Origin: Caldimonas mangrovi
Lineage (GTDB): Bacteria; Pseudomonadota; Gammaproteobacteria; Burkholderiales; Burkholderiaceae_C
Direction of reading: 5' to 3'
NCBI RefSeq assembly: GCF_023721835.1
Contig: NZ_JAMKFE010000004.1
Coordinates: 310,001-374,000 of the forward strand
Length of the DNA stretch: 64,000 bases
Below, piece after piece: positions 28,009 through 36,985 of the stretch; position 1 is the stretch's first letter, and each line of letters starts with the position of its first letter. Both the position numbers and the translations under genes were made by a program. The notes beneath the pieces are model-generated. The model was not told where the DNA came from, did no database searches, and saw nothing but the letters and a program-made list of their open reading frames with translations.

Positions 28009-29022
28009 TTACTTGCTGCTGGCGCGCGCTTTCTCGACCGCGGCCTGCACTTCGTTCCACAGGTCCTGGCCGACGTTGGCGGCGATGCTGGCGTTCACCT
28101 GCGTGAGCTTGCTGCGCATGCGGTTGGCTTCGGCGGCCGACAGCTCGTTGACCTGCATGCCTTTGGCCTTCAGTTCGGCCAGCGCCTTGGCGGCTTCCTC
28201 ACGCGTGTCCTTGCGCTCGAAGTCACGGCTCTTCTTCGCCGCGTTCGCCAGCACGTCGCGCTCGTCCTTCGACAGGCCGTCCCACCACTTCTTGCTGACC
28301 AGCACGATCCACGGGCTGTAGACGTGGTTGGTCACGGTCAGGTACTTCTGCACTTCGTAGAACTTGCTCGACAGGATGGTGTTGTACGGGTTCTCCTGGC
28401 CGTCGACGGCTTTCGTCTCCAGGGCCGTGAACAACTCCGAGAAGGGCAGCGGCACGGCGTTCGCGCCGAGCGATTTGAAGCTGTCCAGGAAGACGTTGTT
28501 CTGCATCACGCGCAGCTTGATGCCGTTCAGGTCTTCGAGCTTGGCGACCGGCTGCTTGTTGTTGGTCAGGTTGCGGAAGCCGTTTTCCCAGTAGACCAGG
28601 CCCACCAGCCCCTTCTCCTGCAGCTTGTCGATGATCTTCTGGCCCACCGGGCCGTCGAGCACGACGTCGGCTTCCTGCGCGTTGTTGAACAGGAAGGGCG
28701 TGTCCCAGATGGCCATTTCCTTGGTGATACCCACCAGCGTGGCGGTGGAGCCGACCATCATCTCCTGCGCACCGCCGATCAGGGCCTGCTGCATCTGCAC
28801 GTCCGAGCCGAGGGCGGCCGCGCCGATGGCGCGCACCTTCATCTTGCCGCCCGAGGCCTTCTCGACTTCTTCGGCGAACAGCTTGACGGCGCGCCCCTGG
28901 TTGGAGTTTTCCACCAGCCCGTAGCCGAAGCGGATCAGGCGCGGCTTGATGTCCTGCGCATACGCTGCGCTGCTGGCGACGAGGGCGATGCCGAGGGCCG
29001 CGACGAGTTGCTTGAGTTTCAT
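28009..29022 (-). CDS. dctP: TRAP transporter substrate-binding protein DctP
   Basis: The protein has 337 residues. The start MKLKQLVAALGIALVASSAAYA is a Sec signal peptide; an ATG three codons upstream sits directly against GGAG and is unlikely. DctP blocks include AALGSDVQMQQAL, GIKLRVMQN, FSELFTALETKAVDGQENP and VYSPWIVLVSKKWW. It binds an organic acid in the periplasm and hands it to DctQM. Linkage to gluconokinase and a LacI regulator points to gluconate or a related sugar acid (inference). Confidence 0.94.
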   Translation of the reverse strand: MKLKQLVAALGIALVASSAAYAQDIKPRLIRFGYGLVENSNQGRAVKLFAEEVEKASGGKMKVRAIGAAALGSDVQMQQALIGGAQEMMVGSTATLVGITKEMAIWDTPFLFNNAQEADVVLDGPVGQKIIDKLQEKGLVGLVYWENGFRNLTNNKQPVAKLEDLNGIKLRVMQNNVFLDSFKSLGANAVPLPFSELFTALETKAVDGQENPYNTILSSKFYEVQKYLTVTNHVYSPWIVLVSKKWWDGLSKDERDVLANAAKKSRDFERKDTREEAAKALAELKAKGMQVNELSAAEANRMRSKLTQVNASIAANVGQDLWNEVQAAVEKARASSK

Positions 29023-29059
29023 GAGGGTCATCTCCTTCAGAGCTACAAAACGGTGGACC

Positions 29060-30340
29060 TCAGTGGATCCACTTCAGGGGGGTGAGGATGAGCTGAGGGA
29101 ACGCGACGAACAGCGCCAGCAGCACGAAATACATCAGCAGGAAGGGCGCGGTGCCGCGGATCACGGTCTCGATGCGCAGCCGCCCGACGCCGGCGACCAC
29201 GTTCTGGACGGTGCCGACCGGTGGCGTGATCAGCCCCAGGCAGCCGGTGAAGATGAACATGAAGCCGAAGTAGACCGGGTCGATGCCGGCCTTGACCGCC
29301 AGTGGCGCCACCACCGGCGCGAAGATCAGGATCGTCGGCGTCAGGTCCATCGCGGTGCCGACGAGCACCAGGAAGAGCATCATCAGCGCCATGAACAGAA
29401 TCGGGCGGTCCATCACTGGCGCAAAGGTCTTCGCGAGTTCGTTGGGCAGGTCGGCGAGCGTGATCATGTAGGCCGTCACGGTCGCTGCACCACACAGGAA
29501 CAGCACCACGGCGGTGGTCTTGCTCGACGAGACCAGCACTTCGTAGACCGCCTTGGCATCGAGCTCGCGATAGATCACCACCGAGACGAACAGCGCGTAG
29601 ACCGCTGCGACGACGGCCGCCTCGGTCGGCGTGAACACGCCGCCCTTCAGTCCGCCGAGGATGATCACCGGCATCATCAGCGCCCAGACGCTGTGCCCGA
29701 GTGCGCGGATGCGCCCACGCCAGTCGACGCGCTCCATCGGCGCGAGCTTGTGCGTGCGCGCAATCCACCACCACGCGAAGATCAGGAACAAGCCCATCAT
29801 CAGGCCCGGAAACACGCCCGAGAGGAACAGCTTGCTGATCGATGTGTTGGTCGTCACGCCGTAGATCACGAACGGCATCGACGGCGGGATGATGGGCGCG
29901 ATGATGCCGCCCGATGCAAGCAACCCGGCGCTGTAGCCGTCGGGGTACTGCTGCTGACGCATCATGGGCAGCAGGATGGTCGCGAGCGCCGCGGTGTCGG
30001 CGATTGCCGAGCCCGACATGCTGGCCAGCAGGATGGCCGCGCCGATCGCGACGAAACCCAGCCCACCGCGGATGTGGCCGACGAAGGTGCGCGCCAGTTC
30101 GATGATGCGCCGGCTCAGGCCGCCGGCGTTCATCAGCTCGCCGGCCAGGATGAAGAAGGGCACGGCCAGCAGCGGGAAGCTGTCGAAGCCTGCCTGCAGG
30201 TTCTGTGCGAGCAGCTGCGTGTCGAAGAAGTCCAGGTGGTACATCAGCGCCACGCCGGTCAGCACCAGCGCATGCGCGATAGGCATGCCGATCATCATCG
30301 CGACGAGCAGCACGGCCAGGAAAATGCCAGTGACTACCAT
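29060..30340 (-). CDS. dctM: TRAP transporter large permease DctM
   Basis: The protein has 426 residues with about twelve helices. Conserved blocks include FPLLAVPFFILAGELMNAGG, GSAIADTAALATILLP, GGIIAPIIPPSMPFVIYG and GLITPPVG (each cited in part). It forms the sodium-driven channel with DctQ. It lies four bases after dctQ and 37 bases before dctP. Confidence 0.96.
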   Translation of the reverse strand: MVVTGIFLAVLLVAMMIGMPIAHALVLTGVALMYHLDFFDTQLLAQNLQAGFDSFPLLAVPFFILAGELMNAGGLSRRIIELARTFVGHIRGGLGFVAIGAAILLASMSGSAIADTAALATILLPMMRQQQYPDGYSAGLLASGGIIAPIIPPSMPFVIYGVTTNTSISKLFLSGVFPGLMMGLFLIFAWWWIARTHKLAPMERVDWRGRIRALGHSVWALMMPVIILGGLKGGVFTPTEAAVVAAVYALFVSVVIYRELDAKAVYEVLVSSSKTTAVVLFLCGAATVTAYMITLADLPNELAKTFAPVMDRPILFMALMMLFLVLVGTAMDLTPTILIFAPVVAPLAVKAGIDPVYFGFMFIFTGCLGLITPPVGTVQNVVAGVGRLRIETVIRGTAPFLLMYFVLLALFVAFPQLILTPLKWIH

Positions 30341-30344
30341 CGGG

Positions 30345-30851
30345 TCACTCCACCAGGCCTTCGTCGTCGTGGTGCGGTGGGCGGCTGCCCTGCAGCGTCT
30401 GCACGATGAGCACCAGCAGCACGCCGAGTGCGAGTACCAGCGTCGCCGCGGCGGCCAGCGCCAGCGGGTAGCCGATCACGGTGCTGAAGCTCTCCATGCC
30501 GGCTTCGACCTGCCGCCACGAGCCTTGCACGACCAGCACCATCACGTAGGCGATGCCCAGGCGGCTGAGCCAGGTGCAGACCGCGCGGGGCGTCCCCTTC
30601 AGGCGGGCGGTCAGCATGTCGAAGCCGAGGTGCTTGTTCTCGGCCGATGCGACGATCGTGCCGATGCACACCAGCCACACGAACAGCAGGCGAGACAGTT
30701 CCTCGTAGAACACGATGCCGGTGTCGAACACGTAGCGCAGCACCACGTTGACGAACACGGCGAGCACCATGCCGGCCAGGCCGACCGCCATCGCGGCCTC
30801 GGCGAGGCGGCGCAGCCAGGTGCTGGCGCGGGACAGGGGGGAGGAACTCAT
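30345..30851 (-). CDS. dctQ: TRAP transporter small permease DctQ
   Basis: The protein has 168 residues and four helices, with the DctQ signature NVVLRYVFDTGIVFYEELSRLLFVWLV (cited as VLRYVFDTG and EELSRLLFVWL). The start MSSSPLSRAS overlaps the gluconokinase stop (ATGA, 30848-30851). It stabilises DctM in the inner membrane. Confidence 0.94.
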   Translation of the reverse strand: MSSSPLSRASTWLRRLAEAAMAVGLAGMVLAVFVNVVLRYVFDTGIVFYEELSRLLFVWLVCIGTIVASAENKHLGFDMLTARLKGTPRAVCTWLSRLGIAYVMVLVVQGSWRQVEAGMESFSTVIGYPLALAAAATLVLALGVLLVLIVQTLQGSRPPHHDDEGLVE

Positions 30852-31399
30852 GCGCGGTCCTTCTTCAATGCCATGCCGCCATGACGCATCCAGGCAACGA
30901 CCTCCTGGCACAGCGTGTCGAGCGCACGCGTAGCGTCCAGGCTCAGCACGCCGGGTTCACCGGCGGGCGATTCCAGCGTCGCAAACTGGCTGGCGACCAG
31001 GCTGGGCGGGAAGAGGTGGTTCGGCCGCGACGCGACGCGGGCGTAGGCGTCAGCCTCGGAAAGCTGGAGGAATGCAAAGCGCAGTCCCGGGACGAAACTG
31101 CGCAGGCGGTCACGGTAGCGCTGTCTCAAAGCCGAGCAGGTCAGCACCGCGCCGTGTGGCGCCGCCTGAAGCAGGTTGCCGAGACGGTCGAGCCAGCCTT
31201 CGCGGTCAGCGTCGGTGAGCGCGATGCCGGCACGCATTTTTGCGACGTTCTCCGGGGAGTGGTACTCATCTCCTTCCAGCAGCGGCCAGCCCAGCGCATC
31301 GGCGCACGCACGGCCCAGGCTGGACTTTCCGCAGCCGGCCACGCCCATCACGACGAGGGAGCGGGCAGGGGGTATCGAGGGATGGGTAGCGCTGTCCAT
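30848..31399 (-). CDS. gntK: Gluconokinase
   Basis: The protein has 183 residues. The P-loop is GVAGCGKSSLG, followed by the gluconokinase motifs EGDEYHSPENVAKMRAGIALTDADR (cited as EGDEYHSPENV and DREGWL), LTCSALRQRYRD and RPNHLFPPSLVASQFATLE (in part). It makes 6-phosphogluconate for Edd. It is the first gene of the gntK-dctQ-dctM-dctP operon and is divergent from the LacI-type regulator. Confidence 0.95.
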   Translation of the reverse strand: MDSATHPSIPPARSLVVMGVAGCGKSSLGRACADALGWPLLEGDEYHSPENVAKMRAGIALTDADREGWLDRLGNLLQAAPHGAVLTCSALRQRYRDRLRSFVPGLRFAFLQLSEADAYARVASRPNHLFPPSLVASQFATLESPAGEPGVLSLDATRALDTLCQEVVAWMRHGGMALKKDRA

Positions 31400-31509
31400 T
31401 CGATTCCAAAAAATCGCCGACGCGCGGCGAGTAGTGTTCTGTCGACGAACTCGTGGTGGGGCGCGCCTGCCATGCTGCAGGGGCGTTGTATCACCATTGT
31501 GGAGACGTC

Positions 31510-31525
31510 GTGGTAGCGCTATCCT
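31510..31525. promoter_or_regulatory. Putative LacI/GntR operator
   Basis: TGGTAGCGCTATCC (31511-31524) is a near-palindrome centred on the GCGC typical of LacI-family sites and lies between gntK and its divergent regulator. It is close in form to TGGTAGCGCTACCA. Binding by the neighbouring regulator is inferred. Confidence 0.5.
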
Positions 31526-31564
31526 ACGCCCCAGTTCTTAAAAACGAATAGGGAAAACCCGAGG

Positions 31565-32593
31565 ATGGACCTGCCCGCCGCCCGCCGCCGCCGCTCCAGC
31601 GGCCGCGTGACGCTGAATGACGTGGCCCGCGAGGCGGGCGTGAGTCCGATCACCGCATCGCGCGCGTTGCGGGGGGAGCGCGGCGTCGGTGCCGATCTGG
31701 TCGCACGCGTCCAGGAGGCGGTACGGCGGCTCGGCTATGTGCCCGACCCGGCCGCACGCGCACTGGCATCTTCGCGCAGCACCCAGGTGGCCGTGCTGGT
31801 GCCGATGCTGTCGAACACGCTGTTCGTCGACCTGCTCGAAGCGGTGCACCGCACGCTGTTCCCGGCCGGCTACCAGTCGTTGATCGGCGTGACGCACTAT
31901 GACCCCGACGAGGAGGAAATGCTGCTGCGCAGCTACCTCGCGCACCGCCCGGCCGGGCTGCTGGTGACGGGCTTCGACCGCACCGAGGCCAGTCGCCAGC
32001 TGATCCTCGCCAGCGGGCTGCCGTGCGTGCATCTGATGGAAACGACCGAGGCGCCGGGGGTCTACTGTGTCGGCTTTTCGCAGACCGAAGCGGGCGCGGC
32101 GATCACCGAACACCTGTTGTCGCGTGGCCGGCGTCGCATTGCCTTCGTCGCCGCTCAGCTCGACCCGCGCACGATGCAGCGTGCCGACGGCTACCGCCGC
32201 GCACTGCGGCAGGCCGGCTGCTACGACGCCCGGCTGGAACTGCTGAGCCCCGACCGCTCGTCGCTCGCGCTCGGCGCGCAGTTGTTCGAGGAACTGCTGG
32301 CGACGCGGCGCGACATCGACGCGGTCTTTTTCTGCAACGACGATCTGGCGCAAGGCGGGTTGCTCGCGGCGCATCGACTGGGTATCGAGGTGCCCGCACG
32401 CGTGGCCGTCGCGGGCTTCAACGACCTGGACGGCAGCGACCAGATGCTGCCGCCGCTGACGACCGTGCACACGCCGCGCTTCGAGGTCGGCGAAGCCGGC
32501 GCCCGCATGCTGCTGCAGCTCATGCGCAGCGATACGCCGGTGCCCTCGAGCGTGCGGCTGCCCTATCGTGTGGTGGTGCGGCAAAGCAGCTGA
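31565..32593 (+). CDS. LacI family regulator (GntR-like, gluconate)
   Basis: The protein has 342 residues. The helix-turn-helix VTLNDVAREAGVSPITASRALRG lies at about 15-37 (cited as DVAREAGVSPITASRAL), with the hinge YVPDPAARALASSRS. A periplasmic-binding-like effector domain follows. The gene is divergent from gntK-TRAP, which it probably represses until gluconate or 6-phosphogluconate binds. The 229 bases after it (32594-32822) show no gene I can support. Confidence 0.92.
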   Translation: MDLPAARRRRSSGRVTLNDVAREAGVSPITASRALRGERGVGADLVARVQEAVRRLGYVPDPAARALASSRSTQVAVLVPMLSNTLFVDLLEAVHRTLFPAGYQSLIGVTHYDPDEEEMLLRSYLAHRPAGLLVTGFDRTEASRQLILASGLPCVHLMETTEAPGVYCVGFSQTEAGAAITEHLLSRGRRRIAFVAAQLDPRTMQRADGYRRALRQAGCYDARLELLSPDRSSLALGAQLFEELLATRRDIDAVFFCNDDLAQGGLLAAHRLGIEVPARVAVAGFNDLDGSDQMLPPLTTVHTPRFEVGEAGARMLLQLMRSDTPVPSSVRLPYRVVVRQSS

Positions 32594-32822
32594 GCACGCG
32601 CGTCGTTTTCACCGGCCACATGCCGGACCTGCCCTGCGCAGCGTGACGCCGTCACCGTTACTCACGATCAGGCCATGCACGGCGCGACGCGCCGGCATAA
32701 GGTGGGCGCTCGACGCGGGCATGAAACCGAGCCTCGCGTAAGGACATCTTCGGCAGCTTGCGCCGTGCGCAATGCGTGCCTATGGTGCTCTTTCCCCTTC
32801 GCCAACCTCCAGGGAAACGACC

Positions 32823-33308
32823 ATGCCCAGCAGAAAGCGCAATGAAGCACCCGACGTGACGGACGTGACCGACGCGACTGAAATTTCCGACGCTGCGACC
32901 GAGACGGCTTCTGAAGCTGCCGCGATCGGTGCCGAAGCGATGAACGAGGCGGCACAGCGCTGGACCTCCGTCTACGAGGCGGCGACACGCTCGGCCTTCG
33001 ACAACATCGAGCAGGCCACCAATGCATGGATAGAGATGCAGTCGATGTTCTGGCTGTGGCCGCTGCGTGTCTGGAGCCCGGGCAGCCCTCTGGCTCCGGC
33101 CTCTGCCGACGAGACCAACGGGCCCGGCGCCGACTGGTTCGGCAAGTTCTTCGCGGGCACCACGCCGCCGCAACCCATCCAGGAGTCGGCCCGCGAACTG
33201 ATGACGCTGGGCATGCGCTCGTGGAGCACCATGTGGGCGCCCTGGACGATGTGGAACGCTGCCTCGACCGCGCCGATGCCCTGGCGTACTACCCCGGCCA
33301 GCTCGTAG
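32823..33308 (+). CDS. Small Ala/Trp-rich protein, phasin-like, unknown
   Basis: The protein has 161 residues from the ATG at 32823, which has AGGGA upstream. An acidic Asp/Thr/Ala stretch (about 10-45) leads into an amphipathic helix (about 45-75, AAQRWTSVYEAATRSAFDNIEQA in part) and then an aromatic region MFWLWPLRVW. The C-terminus is Trp/Met rich. The helix pattern recalls phasins that coat PHA granules, but no signature settles it. Its end overlaps convergent ctaG by 20 bases. Confidence 0.6.
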   Translation: MPSRKRNEAPDVTDVTDATEISDAATETASEAAAIGAEAMNEAAQRWTSVYEAATRSAFDNIEQATNAWIEMQSMFWLWPLRVWSPGSPLAPASADETNGPGADWFGKFFAGTTPPQPIQESARELMTLGMRSWSTMWAPWTMWNAASTAPMPWRTTPASS

Positions 33309-34113
33309 CCTCGGTGCTGCGGCTGCCGCGTTGCAGTCGCGCGAGCCACCGGTACGCGCACCCCGCGATGGCGGTCAGGTAGGCCATGCCGCCCGGCACC
33401 CACATCGCCAGACCGGCGAGCTGCTGGTCCCACAATTCGCGCGACTCGCGGTAGTACAGAGGCGCCTGTGCGAAGGTCAGCACGGCGCCCAGCAGGCCCG
33501 TATGCATCAGCGTGAACAGCAGCGCCAGCGCGGCTCGAAGCTCGCCGCCGCGGCGTGCACGCAGCACGGCCCACCAGAACAGCCATGCCGTGAGCGCGAA
33601 GCTCGCATGCTCGGCGACGTGCCACCAGTTGTTGGCGACCGCCGCCATGTAGGGCCCCGGCAGATGCCAGCCCCAGATGGCCGCTGCGTGCAGTGCGGCG
33701 CAGGCCATCGGGTGGCGGCCGGCGCGCAACAGCGGGAACCACCACCAGTCTCCGGCGCGACCCAGCGCGGCGCGCCACTGAGGCAGCGGCCGGGCCAGCA
33801 CCCACAGCGGGGCCGCCACCACCATCAGCAGCATGTGCTGCACCATGTGCATGGCCGTGCTCGAGGTGGCCCAGTCGTCGAACGGGCCGAACAGCGCCAC
33901 GCCTGCCACCGCCATCCCGCCATGAAAGGCGGCCCGTTCACCGGGCGAGGGCCGCAGGCGTGCGGCTCCCGGTACATACAGCAGCCAGGCTGCGAGCAGC
34001 ACGGCTTGCGAAGCCCAGATCGGCAGATGCGACAGTTCGCCGGTGTCCCAGGGCGAGTGGGCGCTTCCCGCAGCAGGGGCCGCAGCCAGCAGCAGTGCAA
34101 CGATCAGGCGCAT
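33289..34113 (-). CDS. ctaG: Cytochrome c oxidase assembly protein, CtaG (caa3_CtaG) type
   Basis: The protein has 274 residues with a signal-like N-terminus and about seven helices. His-rich blocks typical of the caa3_CtaG family are AMHMVQHMLLMVVAAPLW, WGWHLPGPYM, WWHVAEHASF and LMHTGLLGAVLTFA. It helps assemble the copper centre of the oxidase. It is the last gene of the cox cluster, and its ATG overlaps the stop of the small membrane protein by 10 bases. Confidence 0.9.
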   Translation of the reverse strand: MRLIVALLLAAAPAAGSAHSPWDTGELSHLPIWASQAVLLAAWLLYVPGAARLRPSPGERAAFHGGMAVAGVALFGPFDDWATSSTAMHMVQHMLLMVVAAPLWVLARPLPQWRAALGRAGDWWWFPLLRAGRHPMACAALHAAAIWGWHLPGPYMAAVANNWWHVAEHASFALTAWLFWWAVLRARRGGELRAALALLFTLMHTGLLGAVLTFAQAPLYYRESRELWDQQLAGLAMWVPGGMAYLTAIAGCAYRWLARLQRGSRSTEATSWPG

Positions 34114-34457
34114 GGCGGCATCACGACGAGCGGCAGCCCGACGAACAGCGTCGCGATGGCGGCAGCCACATGCAAGGCTGCAGTGGTCGGTGCCATGAAA
34201 CGGCTGGCGGCCTGCGACTGCGGCGGCGTCTGTGCGTCGCGTGCCCGCCAGCAGGCCCAGGCGCACCACGACAGCCCTGCGGCCGTGGCGAGCGTCAGCA
34301 CCGCGAGCAGGCCGTTGATCCATGTGTGCGCCCCTGCCTGAGGGGCGGGCGGAGCGACCGAGCAACCGAGCGACAAACCGCCGTAGGCGGCGATGAACCA
34401 CACCGACCAGACGATGAACCCGAGCGCCAGCTGCAGCGGGTGACGTGCGAACGTCAC
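34104..34457 (-). CDS. Small membrane protein of the oxidase cluster, unknown
   Basis: A GTG start at 34457 overlaps the coxI-III stop (GTGA), giving 117 residues with three hydrophobic helices: LALGFIVWSVWFIAAYGG, WINGLLAVLTLATAAGLSW and VAAAIATLFVGLPLVV. The position between CoxI-III and CtaG suggests a small oxidase subunit or assembly aid. The longer frame to 34601 reads through coxI-III and is not credible. No known family was recognised. Confidence 0.72.
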   Translation of the reverse strand: MTFARHPLQLALGFIVWSVWFIAAYGGLSLGCSVAPPAPQAGAHTWINGLLAVLTLATAAGLSWCAWACWRARDAQTPPQSQAASRFMAPTTAALHVAAAIATLFVGLPLVVMPPCA

Positions 34458-36985
34458 GGCACCCCCCCGAAGGCGGCAGGAAACAGCATCAACGCGACGC
34501 ACGCGACCCAGAAGCAGCCGGTATTGAAGATCCACAACTGCGCCAGCACTGCCGGCTCGTACGGCGCATGCGCGCCGACATAGCGGTGGCCGACGCGCCA
34601 CGCCTGCAGCGCGGCCAGCACCGCGCCCAGTCCGCCGTGCAGCAGCAGGAAGCCGAGCATCACCGCGATCACGGCGTCATGGGCGTTGCCGGTCGGCGTG
34701 ATCGGCGAGGCCGCCATCAGCCATGCGGTGCCGCCTGCCTGCACGGCGCCCAGCAGCGCAATGCCGAGCAACTGCCATTGCAGCCCCCGCTCGTCGTCGC
34801 GCTTGAGCCGCCGCACCACGTGCAGAAGCCAGGCCGTCGCCACGCTCAGCGCAGCGCCGCTGCCGAGCACCACTGTGGCCGACAGCGGCGTGTGCGCAGG
34901 GGCCGTGAAGCCTGGCGACGCGGTCCACAGGTACAACCAGCCGAACACCAGCGACAGGAACAGCGCCGCATCGGCCAGCAGCGTCAGCCCCATGCCCCAC
35001 AGCCCGGGGCCGTCGAAGGTGCGCGAGTGCAGCTTCAATCCTTCGGGAAGATCGTGCGTCTCGGGGGCGGCGTGCGGGTGGGCACCGTTCTCCCACGACC
35101 AGCGCAGCAGGATGGCGACGGTCACGGCGGCAGCGACGGCGGCGACGAGGTAGGCCTTGAACAGCAGCGAGCAGCAAACCACCGCGAGTGTCAGGGCCGC
35201 ATGCAGCGGCAGGAAGGAGTTGCCCGGCAAGTGGATCACCTCGCGCGGCACGCCGGTCACAGGGTCGCAGCCCATCGTCTCGCGCCGACCGTGGCGCGCG
35301 TGCGGCAGGGCACAGCGCGCTTCGGCCACGTCGCGCGGCAATTGGGGCCGCACCCACAATGGGTGACGCGAATCGACGCTCGGCAGGCTGGCGAAGTTGT
35401 AGGCGGTCGGCGGCAGGTCGGTGGCCCACTCGAGCGTGTCGGCGTCCCAGGGGTTCTGGCGCGCAGGACGGCCGAAGCGGAAATGAAGGGCGAAGTCCAG
35501 CAGCACCATCGCGATGCCGGCCGCCATCACGAAGCTGAAGACCGACGACACCAGGTTGGGCCATTCCCAACCCAGGCCCGGGTCATAGGTGTAGACGCGC
35601 CGCGGCATGCCGAGCAATCCGGTCCAGTGCATCACCAGGAAGGTGCCGTTGAAGCCGACGAAGGTGAGCCAGAAGCCCCACTTCGCGAGGCGCTCCGAGG
35701 GCATGCGCCCGCTGAAGTGCGGCATCCAGTAGTACAGCCCGGCCAGCAGCGGGAACAGCATGCCGCCGACCAGCACGTAGTGCATGTGCGCGACGACAAA
35801 ATGCGTGTCGTGCACCTGCCAGTCGAAAGGCACGAGCGCGAGCATCACGCCGGTCAACCCGCCGGCGACGAAGATCACCAGGAAGCCGACGACCCACAGC
35901 ATCGGGACGCGCATCACCGGCCGGCCGGTCCACAGCGTCGCCAGCCACGCGAAGATCTGGATGCTGGTCGGCACCGCCACCAGCATGCTCGCGGCCGAGA
36001 AGAAAACCTGCGCCAGTTGCGGGATGCCGACCGTGAACATGTGGTGCACCCACAGCCCGAAGCTGATGAAGCCGGTGGTGATGACCGCGACCACGGCCCA
36101 CCGGTAACCGACCAGCGGGCGGCGCGCGAACACCGGCAACACGGTCGAGACGATGCCGGCGGCAGGCAGGAAGATGATGTAGACCTCGGGGTGGCCGAAC
36201 AGCCAGAACAGGTGCTGCCACAGGATCGGGTCGCCGCCGCGCGTGACGTCGAAGAACGGCAGGCCGGCCGCACGCTCGAGTTCCAGCAGGATGCTGCCGA
36301 GGATCAGCGGCGGGAAGCCCACCACGATCATCAACGCGGTCACCAGGATGTACCAGGCGAAGATCGGCATCTGGTGCAACGCCATGCCGGGCGCGCGCGT
36401 GCGCAGGATCGACACGATGAGCTCGACGCCGGCCGCCACCGCCGAGATCTCGACGAAGGTGATGCCCAGCAGCCAGAAGTCGGAATTGATGCCCGGCGTG
36501 TAGACGCTGCCGGACAGCGGCACGTACATGAACCAGCCCGAGTTCGGCGCCACCCCGAAGAACAGGCTGGACGTCACGATGATGCCGCCGAACAGGTAGC
36601 ACCAATAGCCGAAGGCGCTCAAGCGCGGGAACACCAGGTCGCGCGCGCCGAGCATCTTCGGGATCAGGTAGCAGGCCAGCCCTTCGAGCACCGGCACCGC
36701 GAACAGGAACATCATCAACGTGCCGTGCATCGTGAAGGCCTGGTGATAGGCCTCTGCCGTCATGAAGGCGTGATGCGGGATGGCGAGCTGCGAGCGCATC
36801 ATCATTGCCAGCAGCCCCGCGATCACGAAGAACACCCCGCCGGTGACGGCAAAGCGCAGCCCGATCGACGTGTGGTTGACGATCGACAAGGCGCGCCAGC
36901 CGCGCGGGTTGCCCCACACGGCCTCGAACTCGGCGTGTGCTTCGTCGACCGGTCGGCCAGGGGAGGTGGTGACCGGCTCGCTCAT
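34454..36985 (-). CDS. Fused cytochrome c oxidase subunit I + III
   Basis: The protein has 843 residues from MSEPVTTSPG. Residues about 30-560 are CoxI: heme ligands in FTMHGTLMMF and VVAHMHYVLVGG, CuB/Tyr motif GHPEVYIIFLP, and WVHHMFTVG. Residues about 630-840 are a CoxIII domain, with THDLPEGLKLHSRTFDGPGLWG-like linker (in part) then helices ending in FNTGCFWVACV. Natural I-III fusions occur in some aa3/caa3-type oxidases. It sits between coxII and a small membrane gene with overlapping ends. Confidence 0.94.
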   Translation of the reverse strand: MSEPVTTSPGRPVDEAHAEFEAVWGNPRGWRALSIVNHTSIGLRFAVTGGVFFVIAGLLAMMMRSQLAIPHHAFMTAEAYHQAFTMHGTLMMFLFAVPVLEGLACYLIPKMLGARDLVFPRLSAFGYWCYLFGGIIVTSSLFFGVAPNSGWFMYVPLSGSVYTPGINSDFWLLGITFVEISAVAAGVELIVSILRTRAPGMALHQMPIFAWYILVTALMIVVGFPPLILGSILLELERAAGLPFFDVTRGGDPILWQHLFWLFGHPEVYIIFLPAAGIVSTVLPVFARRPLVGYRWAVVAVITTGFISFGLWVHHMFTVGIPQLAQVFFSAASMLVAVPTSIQIFAWLATLWTGRPVMRVPMLWVVGFLVIFVAGGLTGVMLALVPFDWQVHDTHFVVAHMHYVLVGGMLFPLLAGLYYWMPHFSGRMPSERLAKWGFWLTFVGFNGTFLVMHWTGLLGMPRRVYTYDPGLGWEWPNLVSSVFSFVMAAGIAMVLLDFALHFRFGRPARQNPWDADTLEWATDLPPTAYNFASLPSVDSRHPLWVRPQLPRDVAEARCALPHARHGRRETMGCDPVTGVPREVIHLPGNSFLPLHAALTLAVVCCSLLFKAYLVAAVAAAVTVAILLRWSWENGAHPHAAPETHDLPEGLKLHSRTFDGPGLWGMGLTLLADAALFLSLVFGWLYLWTASPGFTAPAHTPLSATVVLGSGAALSVATAWLLHVVRRLKRDDERGLQWQLLGIALLGAVQAGGTAWLMAASPITPTGNAHDAVIAVMLGFLLLHGGLGAVLAALQAWRVGHRYVGAHAPYEPAVLAQLWIFNTGCFWVACVALMLFPAAFGGVP

